This document shows, piece by piece, positions 1 to 13,900 of a stretch of 64,000 nucleotides of DNA. The notes under the pieces are model-generated. The model saw only the letters and a program-made list of their open reading frames with translations, was not told where the DNA came from and ran no database searches. The stretch is taken from NCBI GenBank assembly GCA_963576735.1, contig OY755171.1, forward strand, positions 22,666,182 to 22,730,181, in the 5' to 3' direction. This DNA is from Bedellia somnulentella. Lineage: Eukaryota; Arthropoda; Insecta; Lepidoptera; Bedelliidae. Both the position numbers and the translations under genes were made by a program. Position 1 is the stretch's first letter; each line of letters starts with the position of its first letter.

Positions 1-1740
1 TTTGCACACGGCATCAATGTGCTGATCAAATTTTGCAACATCATCAAACATCACTCCAAGATCTCTGATCACTGATACTTGTTTAAGTGGTTTATCATTG
101 ACTTTATAATCCAGTGAAGATTGATGACGTTTTCAGCTAAAGTTGATACTGTAGCATTTTGACTCATTCAAGAACATCCGGTTTGTAGTACACCACTTAG
201 TTATTTGCGTCCAATGTTGTTGCAGGTGAATTGGATCTTCTTCAGTGTTATGTATTTCCTTGTATATTTTATATCCTTGTTTATCAGCGTAAAGTAATAT
301 TTTTGACTTCGAAATATGTCATTTATGAAAATTATAAATAATAGAGGGCCTTAATGAGATCCCTGGGGAACACCAGAGGCAACAGAGAGTGTCTGGGAAT
401 TGTAGCCACAGCATGCAATCAACTGGCTACGATTCTGCAAATAGCTACTAAACCAACGCAAGAGAGAACCGTGCATACCTAACCGCATTAGTTTCAACCT
501 TGCGATCTTATGGTCAGCAATATTAAATGCTTTTGAAAAATCAGCATAAATTGCATGAACCTCAACGTTTTTAACCAAAGTAGTCATGACATCGTTTGCA
601 AATTGAATCAAATTTGTGGTCGTTGATCTTTTATGTATAAAACCATGCTGATTGTTTATAAGCTGTGGTTTGACGTGCCAATAAAGCCTTTTTTTGACTA
701 ATAAATAATAAAGAAATAAAAATTTATTCAATTTTTAAAAGTACATAATATTTGTCTTGACCTAGTTAGTTATTTAAAGTACAAAATATAACATTTTCCT
801 GTTCCTGAGCTAGGTAATTTACCTGTATTTCAGGCAACAATAAACAAAAAAGGCTTAAACTATCAGTTTTCATATAATGGTATTGGTAAGTAGTGTATAA
901 ATTATTATCAGAATCGATTGTATCTAACTAATTGTATTATTATGATAAAAAATAAAAAGATCTTATATTAACTTATCAAGCAATTCCTCTGATTCCGTGT
1001 ATGTAAGATTTAATAGCCACGATTGAAGTTTTTTCTTGCATTCAAAGTTATTTTTAGTTTTATACTAAGGATTCAAACACCTTACCAAACACAGACAGAA
1101 GCGATATTGGGCGATACTTTTTAATATCATTATGATCTTTTGTCTTGGGAACCGGAATGACTTGAGCCAATTTCCACTTTAGATGAAAACTACCATTCTC
1201 CAAAGATTTATTAAAAATTATAGATAATTGAAGTGACACAGCATAAAAAAATATGGAGGTATATCGTCTGGTCCTGAACTTTTGTAAATGTTAAGTTTTG
1301 ATAGAGCCTCTTTGATTTCAGACTTGTCAAGTACGACTGTTAACAATATACTTTTGTTGCATGCGTTTTACGTGTAAATGTCCTCGGGGTCACTGATAGT
1401 CTGAGGTTGAGTTGAGGTTTGGAACACTGACTGAAAGTGAGCCGCGAACTAATTCGCGATAACCTGCCCATTATTAGCCGTGACAGCGCACTCATAGGAT
1501 GTCAAAACTAATTTTATCCCTAGGGTTATTATACCTCGTGTACGTACTATGGAATTCTTGTTTTTCTTTTAAAAAACGTATTAATGTTGCTGAATACCTT
1601 TTAGGGAAACGGTTAGGTCGACGTTCAAACATCGGCGTATTTTCTTTTATGACCTTAATTAGTTCGTTGTAAAAACTATCAACCATTTCATCGATATGGT
1701 CAGACTTCAATTTGTTTGCCAATCTTCTGTTAAAAGTGAG
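1..1740 (-). pseudogene. Broken LINE ORF2 (reverse transcriptase) remnant
   Basis: Read on the minus strand, the pieces follow the order of a non-LTR retrotransposon ORF2. The pre-RT linker lies at 1492-1722. The RT motif KYRPISLLSVFGK lies near 1081-1180. At 351-731 come HGF..RST, the DFSKAF catalytic-A motif and SGVPQGS. A thumb-side motif, IRDLGVMFDD, lies near 20-100. The pieces are in different frames with stops between them, and foreign DNA interrupts them at about 735-1075. The element runs off the left edge of the window. It resembles the EN/RT LINE at 17.7-20.5 kb in DFSKAF and LLRW..SY wording, so the same broad clade is likely. It is dead. Confidence 0.8.
735..1075 (-). pseudogene. 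3' end fragment of a second LINE, nested
   Basis: This AT-rich stretch separates two RT motifs of the surrounding LINE relic. On the minus strand about 960-1068 reads as a typical LINE ORF2 C-terminus (a CKKKLQSWLL motif, then a stop), followed by an A/T-rich trailer. The inferred event is insertion of a 5'-truncated LINE into the older one. Boundaries are approximate. Confidence 0.45.
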
Positions 1741-1827
1741 TTGTTTATCCTATCATGATCTGCTTTGTAATAATAAAATGATGTTATAATTGAGAGAGTA
1801 ATTGATGTCGAACCGCCATGTCCGCAG

Positions 1828-1941
1828 CGCGTGGTGTCCCGCTCGTCCCGCTCGCGCGCGGGCTGCTGGATGTTGCTGTCGCGGCTGCAGAAACTGCACG
1901 CACCCGCGCTGACGGCCGTCATCAATACCGCGCAGCAGGCT
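1828..1941 (+). CDS. Exo70: Exo70 exon (most upstream visible)
   Basis: This 114-nt GC-rich island has acceptor CCGCAG before it and donor GTGAGT after it, and is open for 38 codons in phase 0. Joined to the next exon in phase 0, the residues around ALTAVINTAQQA and CIASLDELLECV align without gaps to the vertebrate EXOC7 segment just upstream of its DGTVHEL motif. The serine/arginine-rich first ten residues do not match anything I recognise, so the acceptor choice is less certain than the donor. Confidence 0.7.
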
Positions 1942-4900
1942 GTGAGTATCAACACTATTACACTTTTTAAACTCTCGCGGTTTGTACACATTTTATATAA
2001 TAATAATCGGGATTAACCAACGATCATTTTTAAAGTACCCTCTACTCTAAGTATTGAGTGATGTGAGGGTACTTTAAAAACTCGTCAATCACAAACTAGC
2101 AGCCGAGCCAGCTCGTCAGTCAGTCCGCGACCACAGCACCAGTAGGCGTGCCGACACGTCGGGCAAACATATCACGTAAGTGGTCTTAAAAATGTTCGTT
2201 GGTTAATCCCGATTATTATCCTATTATTAATTATTAATTAATCCATTCTAATATTATAAATTGGAAAGTGAGTTTGTTTGTTTGTTTATTTGTGCCGCTT
2301 TCACGCCGTATCTACTGAACCGATTGCTTTGAAATTTTGCAGACGTATAGTTAGAAGTCCAGATTAAATAATAGGGTACTTTAAATCCCGGGAAAATGAT
2401 ATTCCCGAAGGAAAACTAAAATATTGTTTGCTTGCTGGATGGATTGGAGATGGCGCTGTGTATGATTTAAAACAAGGTACTATATTGCAAACCAATATAA
2501 ACATGTAAATTAAGAAGCTAAATGATACGATAATGTATCCTTGAGAATGAGGATTTCCCGAGGGATGACGTACAATTTGTTTTATCGTCTAAACTGTTTT
2601 TTACATTATAAGTATTAACGTTACGTTAGTTCTTGAGGTATGCAATAGATGGCGCTCTGGGTATTTTTTAAACCGTGGTGTCGACTATCGATGTTTTTTA
2701 AGATACGTAAGAAGTGGAATATATTGCGCTTTAACCTGTAGCTCATACAATTACTCGGTGCACTTTTCGAATCATTTACCTACTTTCTGTTTTATCTTTA
2801 TTCACTATTTTTCATTTTACATTAAATTGTGGATTTTGGCGCTCGATATCGGTAGGGTATGAAAATGCGGGATAATACAAGGGGAGCGGGAGTTAATTTT
2901 TTTTTTGGTCAATAGTAAGACTATAAGAAAATACAGGGTATTCAAAATTTGCCGTCGGTAAATCTAACCTCTATGAACATTCGAGAGACCCGGGATCAAA
3001 ACTCAAAGGACACAAGCTTTCAGTAAAGAAAAAGTTATTGTGTTAGCTTAGAATAATACGAGTAGCTAGAACTATTGCATCATGAAATAGGATATCATTC
3101 ATCTCAGACAATCCCCATATTCCCGATCAATCTCAGCTGGCAACTCACCCACCATCACCAACGGTTAGTGTAGGGGGCAGGGCCTCCGCTCCGGAGCACC
3201 AAACTACTATCCGTACTTAATATTTTCTAAGACTTTCGCGATTGAACATTACAATTAAAACAACTATTATTAAACTAAACCCATGTTGTAACACGCGATC
3301 AAAGACCCGAAAATCAATAGTTACTATACGTACTAATACGAACATAATAACTCGAACATAGAACTTATCATATGTTTTATGGCACTGAGGGGTTGAAATA
3401 GCAAATGAAAGTTAGTATAGAGATTTTTGACATTTCTGTATTTAGAAACTTGAAACTTGGTGCGATTGACTGTTATAACCATTAAAATATAGAATTTATG
3501 AAATTCATCCATCAATCAATCAATCAACTGCAGTGTAGTGTCGGCTTAGAATAACACTACCCCATTTCTACCCGTGGGTGATCGTAAGAGGCGACTAAGG
3601 GTATAGGGGCTTCTGAAGTGATTTTTGGGCGATGTGGTTGGAGACCCGTCACCAAAAACATTTATTTATTATTACCACATTTTCATCAACTTCCAAAATT
3701 AGCTGAGGAATTTCTAATTCCAAAGCTCTGGCTTCCCCGTTAAGGGATTTATAGCCGTGAGTATATGTATGTATCCATCAATCATTCATCAGTATATATA
3801 CACTAACGGCCATAAATCCCAAAAAGGGTAGCCATAGCTTCGGAGATAGTAATTCTTCATCCACTTTTGGAAGTTGAATACGGAAAAGGTAGTCAAATAA
3901 AGGATTTTAGTGATGAGTCTCCAATCGCATCGCTGAACAATCACTTAAAAAGCCTCAGTGTCCCTTATATCTTTTATATAACTTTTTTTTATATAAACTG
4001 GATGAAAAAAATGTTGTCGACGCGGACGTAGTCGCGGGCAAAAAGCTAGTATTATATATAAAGGCGAAAGTTTGTAAGTATGGATGTATGGATCTTTGTT
4101 ACTCTTTCACGTAAAAACTACTGAATGGATTTGAATGAAACTTTACCACAGTATAGCTTATACATCAGAATAACACATAGACTATAGCTTATACATCAGA
4201 ATAACACATAGGCTACAATTTTTGAGGTTTTATTAAATTATTTAAAAAAAACGCCTTAAGCTTTGACATAAGCAAATTTGACAGTACGAAGTACGTCGGG
4301 TCAAAAAGTCAAAAAAAAAAAGTCAAAAAGTTTATTTTTCAAAATAAAGTTAAATACTATCATTTTTTGAACGTCAAAGTTTTAAATTAATCGTTAATCC
4401 GTTGCTTCGGAAGGTGTTCGTAAAGAGAAGAAGCAACAAAGAAACTCTTTACATTCACATTTTTTCATTTTTTCAAAATATCGTTTGTACAATTTCAGTT
4501 TATAAACATGTTTTTATTTTACAAAAGATTTTCTATGCGACCAAACCAAACGCTAGTTTGACATAATTAAAATAAATTGTCCATCACAAAAACCAATCAC
4601 ATAACGTGAGAAGAAAAATCCTCACCAGACAATTATTCCTAGGAATAACGAGGGAAGATTTATAGCTTTACGGACATGGTCATGTGCGCGTTGGGTCCTT
4701 GTCGTTTAAAAAATCTTGAACACTGTAGTAAGATTTCTTTAAAAGCATGGCTTTAATTGCCTTTTTAAAAGATGCCACAGTCAATTCCAATATGTCAGAA
4801 GGAAGTTTATTGAACATTTTCAGGGATAGTCCCATAAAGGAGTTACTTACTTTATTAAGTCTCCACTTCGGTACGTTAAGTTTCTCCTTATTCCGAGTGT

Positions 4901-7900
4901 TAACAGTATGCCTATCACTAACTTTACTAAATTGGCCTATATTCTTTTTGGCATACATTAAATTCTCAAATATGTATTGGCAAGGGACAGTTAAAATGCC
5001 AATATCTTTAAATTTTTCGCGCAACGAATACCTCGACCTTAACATGTAAATAGATCGGATAGCTCGCCTTTGTAAGACAAAAACTTTATGAACATCAGCC
5101 GCTTTACCCCATAATAAAATACCGTACGACATAATACTATGAAAATAACTGAAATAAACAATGCGAGCTGTTTCTATGTCTGCTATTTCTCTAATCTTAC
5201 GCACGGCTGAGCTCAGCCTTTTAGAAAGTGTTAGTATATGGGGTCCCCATTGCAACTTAGAATCGATTATTATCCCTAGGAATTTTGTCTCTTTCACTAA
5301 TTCTACTTTTTCACTGTCAATAACAATATTGGCGTCAACTTGCCTAACATTCGGTAAAGTAAATTTAATACATTTATTTTTTTTGGCATTCAGAACCAGG
5401 TTATTTACAGTAAACCAATGCAATACCAGTGAGATAGCTTTATTTACGTCGTCAAGAGATGTAGAGGATCTCGCTACATTAAATATTAAAGATGTGTCAT
5501 CTGCAAACATAACTATCTCAGAATACTTTTGTACCATAAATGGTAAATCATTAATATAAATCAGAAACAGTAATGGGCCAAGTATAGAACCTTGAGGAAC
5601 GCCCATCTCTATTTCCGATCCTTTCGACGTGGTTCCATTAATATCAACCTTTAAAGTTCTTTTATGAAGATATGATGCCATTAATTTCAGTGCTTGCTCG
5701 TCAAAACCGTAATATTTAAGTTTAGTCAACGCTATTTCCTTTTTTACACAATCAAAAGCTTTTGTGAGGTCACAAAATATACCTAACGCATCCCGGGAGT
5801 TTTCCCATGAATTAAAAATATGTTTCATTAGTGACACTCCTGCATCTACAGTAGACCTACCTTTAGTAAAACCATATTGCTCGTCATGGAATATATTATT
5901 TTTATTGAAATATGAAAGCATTTGGTTGGACATGATTTTCTCAAAAACCTTACTGAGAACTGGTAAAATAGAAATAGGCCTATAGTTGGTAAAGTCCTGA
6001 CTATCTCCTGATTTATGTAGTGGGATGAGCCTACTTAACTTCATACAGTCTGGAAATTCTCCTATATCTATACATTTATTAAAAAGTATCGTTAAATGGG
6101 GAGCGATTATATTTATTATTCTGTTTATGACGAAAACTGACATTCCTGTTATGTCTTCGGTTTTTTAAGATTAATGGTTTTAAAATTTTTAATTATATCA
6201 TTACTGTCAACATACTTGAAAGAAAACTGTGCTGTTGTTTTGGTAACATTTTGTTCCAACAACTCAAGAGCTTTTTGGGGACATGAATTTAATTTCTCTG
6301 TTGTCTGAGGGGTATTTATAAAATGATTTTCAAAAATGTCAGCAATTTGTGATCTTGACTGTATCAGTTCATTATCTAATAATAAATTGAGATCATGCGG
6401 GGACTTTAGTTTTCCAGTTTCACTGTTAATTATTTTCCAGACAGTCTTACTCTTGTTAGAAGAATTCTTAATTTTATGTTTTATGCATCTAGATTTAGCT
6501 TCACCACAAACTTTTTTGAAAATTTTTGAATAATTTCTGACATAAATAATAAAATCTTGGTTGAAGTTATAGGACTTTTCTCCATAAATGTTATATAGGT
6601 GATCTCTACTTATTCTAATTCCAGCGGTGGCCCATTCAGCAAAAGAGCATTTTGTATTACATGGTATTACCTTCGTTTTAAAGATTTTGTTAAATTCTGT
6701 TTTTAGCTCATTGATGAAAGAAAGACAATTCTCTAATGTTTCACTGCTTCTCATTGGGGGGCTGATGCTAGACCCAATATTATTTTCAAATAAGCTAAGT
6801 TATTTTTCAGTTATCTGTCTACATACAATTGACTTTTTTTTTTCAATGGTTAATTCTAAATTTATGAATTGTCCCTTGTGGTCTGAGGTAATGCTATCAA
6901 AAAGGAAGTGACCAGAGTAGTCACAATTGCAATAAATATTATCTAAACATGTTGCAGAGGTCGAGGTAATTCGGGTTGGCTCATTAAATACATTTATAAG
7001 ATTAAATGATTGAAAAAATGTTAAGATTCTCTCCTTTACTAGACCCTCACCTAATAAGTCAACATTGAAATCCCCACAAACTACAACCTCTCCGGAGCTG
7101 CGGGAAGCCATCCCCAAAGCATCCTCCATCGCTGCTTCAAAGATGTCATAGTTACGTTTGGGTGGGCGATATACACACAAAATTATATACTTGCTCAATT
7201 CAATGCATGAGATTTCTACATGTTGTTCAACAGAGAGTCTACAGATGTCTTTTCTTTCTTTAAATTTAATGTCTACATATAATAGTATCATACTACCCCC
7301 ACACATTATGGACTCCCTGTTAAAACAACTGCCCACCATGTAATTCTTTAAACTAAAGTTCATTTGTTCTGTTTTTAACCAGTGTTCTGTCAAACAAAGT
7401 ATTTTAACATTGTACTTATTAACGAATAACTCTAATTCTAATAATTTGCAGGAAAGGCTCTGTATGTTCTGATGAACGAGTGGAATGTATGCCTTTTCCT
7501 TTGTCTTACTACCTAGTTGAAAGCTAAATTTGCAGATACATTAGTACTTGTACTAATAACTGAATCCAAGTCAGTTGAAATTGTTATGTTATTCAAATTA
7601 ATAACATTATTGTATACTATATTACTAGCTAGTAACATAGCTAGACGTTTTTTAGAATGTTCAGGTACTTTCAAGGTACTCTTAGTCATTAATGATTTCT
7701 TAATATAATTATTTATATTAAAATTAACAATTTTTTGCCTATATCCCAAAGTCAAATTATATAGTAACATATTTAATTTATATATCCTAGTGTTAACCTT
7801 ATAGCTAAGATGCTTGGAATATAGGAAGTCACTTATAATTATTTTTCTAACATTCAAATTAACTAACCTCTCAAATGATTTCTTTAAGTCACTTGGATTC

Positions 7901-10900
7901 ACCTTATTACTTGAACCTATTAAAATAACTAAAGTAGTATTCAAGTCATATTGTTCTTTTAAAATAGAATTTATTATTTGAGAGTAACTTGCTCCGGGCA
8001 TACAAGTATTTAAGATACATTGGTCTAATTCTTTGTTTAAATGATGGCCAATGTTAACACCAAGAGAATCGGAGAAGACTAAAGTCCTCTGAGTCGACAC
8101 ACTTCTATTGTAGGCAAAAGTGGGCTTAACCATATTATTTCTATTTTCAGGAGATACATCATTTATGACAGTACTTACACTGTCACACTTATTGCAAAAA
8201 CCAGATAGCGTTTCTACTGTTTTTATATTTTCTTTACTTAACTCTATAATTTCTTCTAATCCTTCTATGTAGCTTTGCATCTCTAAGTGACTATTGTGAT
8301 ACTTTAATGTTATATCTTGAAGAGATTTTTCTAATTCTATAATCCTATTATTATCATGGCTAATTTTAACTTTATTATTGTCTAGAGAAAGTTCATAATC
8401 ACTACATAGTTGTTCTAACCTATTTAACTTAAACTTCATCTCATGATGTTGACTACACCTTAGTTTATTAAGTTTTTTAACATGATTCCTTACAATTCTT
8501 TTAAGTTTAAGGTACTTTTTTAACTTTTTTGAACCTTTTATGTTCACCTAGTAATATATAATATCAACACTATTTTTTATAATTTTATTAGCCTAATTTG
8601 TTTCCCACTGCTGGGCAAAGGCCGCACAATTTTAGGCCACACGCTATTTTCATACGTTTGAATTGATAGATTTTAAATAAAACATTATTGAGGCACGTAT
8701 TCTTCATTTTATTGTTCACCACAGACCATCTAGACAGATAATAGAGATGTCCTTATTGCTAAGCTATTTTTAAACTAGAGATGTGCATGGCAAACCGTAG
8801 AACCGATAAAGTATTTAACATCCACCCTCGATTGAAAGTCTGACCTGACTTGAGATCGCTTAAGAGCATAGCTTATGAGCTTAAATTAACAAAAAAAAAT
8901 TTGCCATACATACCCCATACTCATTACAATTTAAAAATTAAAACTAAGACACAAAAAAAAATTAAAAACAATTTTAAAGAAAAAACACACAGTAAAATAC
9001 AGTAAAAACAAGTTTTAGAGTAATTTTTCTAGTTTTAGCAAATCAGAAAATGTTTAAGTATTTTTTTAATAAATTTAGCTTATCCTTACATAGGGTTTTG
9101 GTAAACAAGTCTGCCAAGTTTTCATTTGAACAAATGTAATCCACATCAATAACCTTTTTGGAAATTAAGTCTTTAATGAAATGAGTTTTGATGTCAATGT
9201 GTTTTGTCCGTTTACTATTTTCAAAAGATTTGGCTAGTTGAATTGCACCTTTATTGTCCATATAGAGCACACACTTCACTTCACTGTTCTGTCCATTAAA
9301 GTCACAATAAAGTCCTTTCACATAAAGGAGTTCACAAACACTAGTTGCCGCTGCCACATATTCAGCTTCGACCGTTGAAAGAGCTACACATGGTTGCTTT
9401 CGGGAGAACCATGAGACAACATTCCCATTATACATTGTAACACTTCCAGAAACACTTTTTCTATCAGTACTGTTACCGGCCCAGTCAGAATCTGAATATG
9501 TTTCCAAACATTCTTTGTTTCCTCTTTCATATACAAGTCCTTGATCCGCTGTAGCTTTTAAATATCTTAAGATTCTTTTGGCTTGAATCCATAGGCTTTG
9601 ACTTGGTTTTTCCAAATATTGGCTTAGATATGCTGTTGAGAATGATATGTCTGGTCTAGAGGTAGTTGATACATATAGTAGACTCCCAATCAATTGTCGG
9701 TATGGAATGTTTTCTAGTATATCTTCTGTATTATCAAACTGATATCCTTTAGTAAGCGGTGTTAATGTTCCATTGCATTGAGTCATATTAAATTTTTCAA
9801 GCATTTTATCTATCTGTCTTTTCTGAGTTATTTTCATGCTATTTTCTACTCTTTCTATCTCCATTCCAAGAAAATTTTTAGGTGAGCCAAAATCTTTTAC
9901 TTGAAATTCCTGTTTTAAGTCTTTTACTATTTTCTCTATGTTTTCTTCACATCCAGTAATAAGTATGTCGTCGACATATATCAAAAGCCATGTATTATTT
10001 CCAATGTATAAACAAAAGTCGTTTTGTGATCTCTTAAATTCTTTCTCTTCCATGTACTCGTTGAATCGTTGATTCCACACCTTAGGGCTTTCTTTCAGTC
10101 CATACAAGCCTCTATTTAGCTTTAACACTTTGTTGTTGGCGACTTCGACGCCCTCTGGTGGCTTGATATATATCTCTGAATCTAAATTTCCATTCAGGAA
10201 CGCAGTTGGGACATCCAATTGTCTTATAGACCAACCTTTGTGAACGGCATGAGCAAGAAATGTTCTTACAGTTGATGATCTAGCCACTGGTGCATAGTTC
10301 TTACCGAAATCATCTGGTTCTTTGATTTGAAACCCTTTCGCTACCAGTCTTGCTTTCTTTATGTTATTTTCTTTCAGTTTAAACACCCATTTAGCTTCAA
10401 TAGCCTTCTTATCAGCTGGTAAGTCAGTTATAGTCCAGGTATTCATTTTTGCATGTGCTTTCAGTTCATTTTCTATTGCTTCTTTCCACCCTTTCTTTAT
10501 AGCTTCTTGGTAGTCTTGTGGTTCTTCATCAATGCTTATTAAACAATATGCTTCATATAGTTCATAGTCTTTTATGTAATTTGGTTTTTTAATTTCTCTT
10601 CCTGATCTTGTTGTGGGTTTTTCTTGATTATCTGTTCTTTTTTCATTTTGATCTTCTTCATTTTCCTTTTGATTTTCATTTCCTGTGTTGTTTGTTACAT
10701 TTTCTTCATTATTTTCTGTGTTGTTTGTTATATTTTCTTTATTCTTTGTTTCAATTTCCTTTCCAGTTTCATTTTCTTCAAACTGGTAATAGTAATTTTT
10801 GTCTTCATTTGTCTTTTTAGGGTTATAACGGTTGTCAGATTCATCAAATCTTATATCTCTTGTTAATGAAACAGTGTCTGTCAATGGATCCCAGACTTTG

Positions 10901-13900
10901 TATGCATTTCTCGTATAACCAACTAGTCTCACTTCTTTTGCTCTTGGGTTGAGTTTGTCTTGTCTTGGTAAGATAACCATCCACCCCTTACATCCAAATG
11001 GCTTTAGTCTATTAAGCATCATTTCACTTCCAAAAAGTTTAGTTGGTATTTCATTGTTGATCGCCTTCGAGGGACACCGATTTATTAAAAATGTAGCTGT
11101 CAATACAGCATGGCCCCATAGTTTCCTGGGTAGATTTGATTCTTCTAGTATAGTACGAGCTTTATCAAATATTGTCCTATTCATACGTTCACTCTTCCCA
11201 TTTGACTGAGGACTGTATGGTAAAGTATACTCTATCTGTATCCCTTTTTCTGTGCAGAATTGTTTTAAAACATTTGATGTATACTCTCCGCCGTTGTCGC
11301 ATCGAATTCTCTTCACTTTTATTGCTCTTTGTCTCTCTAAATTGTTTATATAATTTTTTAGGTTATTCGCTGCTTCCGATTTGTTCCTTAGTAAATATGT
11401 TTGACAAAAGTGAGAGTAGTCATCTAAAATTGTTTGAAAGTATCTATATCCTTCTTGAGTTTCAGTTCTCATTGGCCCGACCACATCACTGTGTATCAAT
11501 TCTCCAACTTGTTTTGTTTCTCTTCTCAGAATAGGCTTGAATGGTAGTCTAGTACTTTTATTTCTCATGCAAGCATCACACATATCTTCACTACAAGGCA
11601 AGTTCATCAATTTCAAGCTTTTTCTGTTCAAGTGGCCAAGCCGTTCATGCCATATATTATTACTTACATTTGCTTTGTTGCAGTTTTCAATATTTTTATA
11701 TTTAATCATTTCAAACTTCAATACATATAATTTTCCAATTTTTTCTCCAAATATTTTGTTATTTCCTTTGAATATTTTCAATTTTCCTTCTTTAAATAGT
11801 ATGTCATAACCTTTTTCCATTAATTTGCTCACTGACAGTAAATTGTGCGACAATCCTTTCACTATAAGCGCTTCAATACTTATTTTATAGTTCTGGCATG
11901 ACACTCGTAGAATACCTTTCTTATTAGATTCCAGTATCTGACCATTTGCTATCTTTATGTACATTGTTGTATCCAGTTCTGTTATATTTGTCATATACTT
12001 TTGGTTCTTCTCTTGAACGAAATGATGAGTCGCACCCGAATCCACAACAAAATTTATTTCATTTTTATTTTCTTCTTCAGACACTTGCGCTTCACCCTCG
12101 GCAACAAATATCATATTAGTTTCTTCTGCTTCGGTTAATTGTGCTCTCTGAAAACCTCTTCTTCTTACTCTTCCTTTAAATCTTCCTCTATAACGACCTC
12201 TGTGGTTCCCTCTATTATTTGGACATTCAAATGACTTGTGTCCGAGTTTGTGGCAATTGTAGCACGTAATAAAACATGTCCCATCAACACTATCATTTCC
12301 TTTTTCTTTTAGTTTAAGTTCAGCATCATAAAGTTTTGATTTCACCAAATCCATTTTCAAATCATCTATTGATTCTATTGTCGCGATGACTATGTCATAT
12401 TCACTGGGTAAAGTTAAAAGCAAGTGGCATATTTTATCATCTTCCTCCATTTTACAACCACATGACTCCAATTCATTTATCACGGCATCGAAGTTTTGAA
12501 TGTGTTCTTGCATTTTTCCGTTACTCGTATATTTCATGGACAGCAATTTCTTTTTTAAAATTAATCTTTTAAAAGAACTTTTTCTTTCCAAAATATTTTC
12601 TAATTTTTGCATCATTTCCGCAGCAGTTCTACACATTTTTAGAGATTCAAGATGGCTATCGTTCACGCAAGAAACGATGAGCGACTTTGCTTTGGCATCG
12701 CTACTTTTTTCTTGTTCAGAGGTCCGTGGATCGTAACCACGCTCTGCTGATAGATTTTAAATAAAACATTATTGAGGCACGTATTCTTCATTTTATTGTT
12801 CACCACAGACCATCTAGACAGATAATAGAGATGTCCTTATTGCTAAGCTATTTTTAAACTAGAGATGTGCATGGCAAACCGTAGAACCGATAAAGTATTT
12901 AACATGAATATTATTATCCGTTACACATCACTTTAGTTTACAATGCTTTCTGCACTTTAATTCCAAATGATGTAATTTTCGGATTCTAAAGCTTTGGCAA
13001 ACCATTTTTGGAATTTGTAGCCGTGAGTATATGTATGTATGCATGATGTATATTTTCCTACACTTTTTCACTGTTTACAGGATACATATGTTTCTAGTAT
13101 ATTATCCTTCATACTGTAAATACTCCGATATATGAACAAATAAACCACGCATCTGCTTTAAGTTCAGTGGTTACCAAATCGACATAAAATATCGTCGATA
13201 TTATTACATCGATATTTTAAAAAAAATAGGTGTACTTAAAGAACTCTGAAGCTTAATAAAATATAATAACTTTAATAAATATGCTTTACATAAAAAGTAT
13301 CTGTTATTTTTTATCTGAATGTTCTGTTTTTGTTTTGATCATGACTTAATTTTATTGATCTATTATGTAATTACAACTTACAGCTACACTTATACGATAA
13401 AGATCCTTTTATACAAGACTTATAATAATTAAGATTCAGCAACACACATTAAATAAGTATATCACATAGAACATATACATGGTATATTTATTAAAGCAAT
13501 TTTGAGTTCTACCGCAGGAAATATACGTTCTCACTCGGATTATATTGTGAATATTTCTAGAACAACACTATGAATCTTTTAAAAGACAAGACGAAATTCC
13601 TTATACAAAAGTGTTGCAGGATCTAAAACCTTTAAAGTTTGCCACTTCAATAATGGCTGTTCGAGCTCTTAAAAGAATATTGACGTCAATTATAATAATT
13701 CAAATCTTTTTGTTCATGATAACCTCATGGGGGGCGTTTACCCGAGGTCGCGGGTTCGATCCCCGCCTGTGTCGAAATTTTTCTTTCCTTTATTTATTCT
13801 TTATTTATTAGTCAATTATAATAGCAAAAAAAAAAAAAAATTAACTTTAGGTACATGTTTTTTTTTTCTAATGTATGAATGAGTTTAAAAAAAGTGTGTT

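Larger units (their letters stand above)
2242..4049 (+). mobile_element. Non-autonomous Helitron carrying nested repeats
   Basis: Starts A|TCCATTCTAATATTATAA and ends GCGGGCAAAAAGCTAG|T, preceded by GCGGACGTAGTCGCG. The 5' ~350 bp are similar in order to the Helitron at 59.9-61.0 kb (GAGTTTGTTTGTTTGTTTATT, TGGAGATGGCGCTGTGT, AATATAAACATGTAAATT). Two family-A SINE copies in opposite orientation lie inside. No helicase gene. Confidence 0.75.
4680..8547 (-). mobile_element. LINE with SGNH-like ORF1 and frameshifted ORF2
   Basis: Order on the minus strand: ORF1 (8547-7513), endonuclease (~7512-6785), linker (6754-6149), RT (6143-4680). ORF1 is open and ORF2 has two frameshifts (about 6790-6755 and 6148-6143), so the copy is nearly complete but inactive. 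An esterase-bearing ORF1 is known from CR1-like LINEs. Confidence 0.85.
8664..12904 (-). mobile_element. Complete Ty1/copia retrotransposon with identical LTRs
   Basis: LTRs 8664-8820 and 12748-12904 are 157 bp each, start TGATAG and end TTAACA, and look identical. The 5-bp target duplication TGAAT flanks both ends (8659-8663 and 12905-12909). Total length is 4241 bp. One open frame encodes the polyprotein. Intact ORF and identical LTRs indicate very recent insertion into the Exo70 intron. Confidence 0.97.

Noticed and set aside
10608..12736. Plus-strand ORFs rich in Phe/Leu opposite copia
   Set aside because: Antisense shadows of the Lys/Asn/Glu-rich polyprotein.
13740..13790. tRNA gene from the GGTTCGATCC box
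   Set aside because: Only the T-arm half is present and the same piece recurs at 15118.
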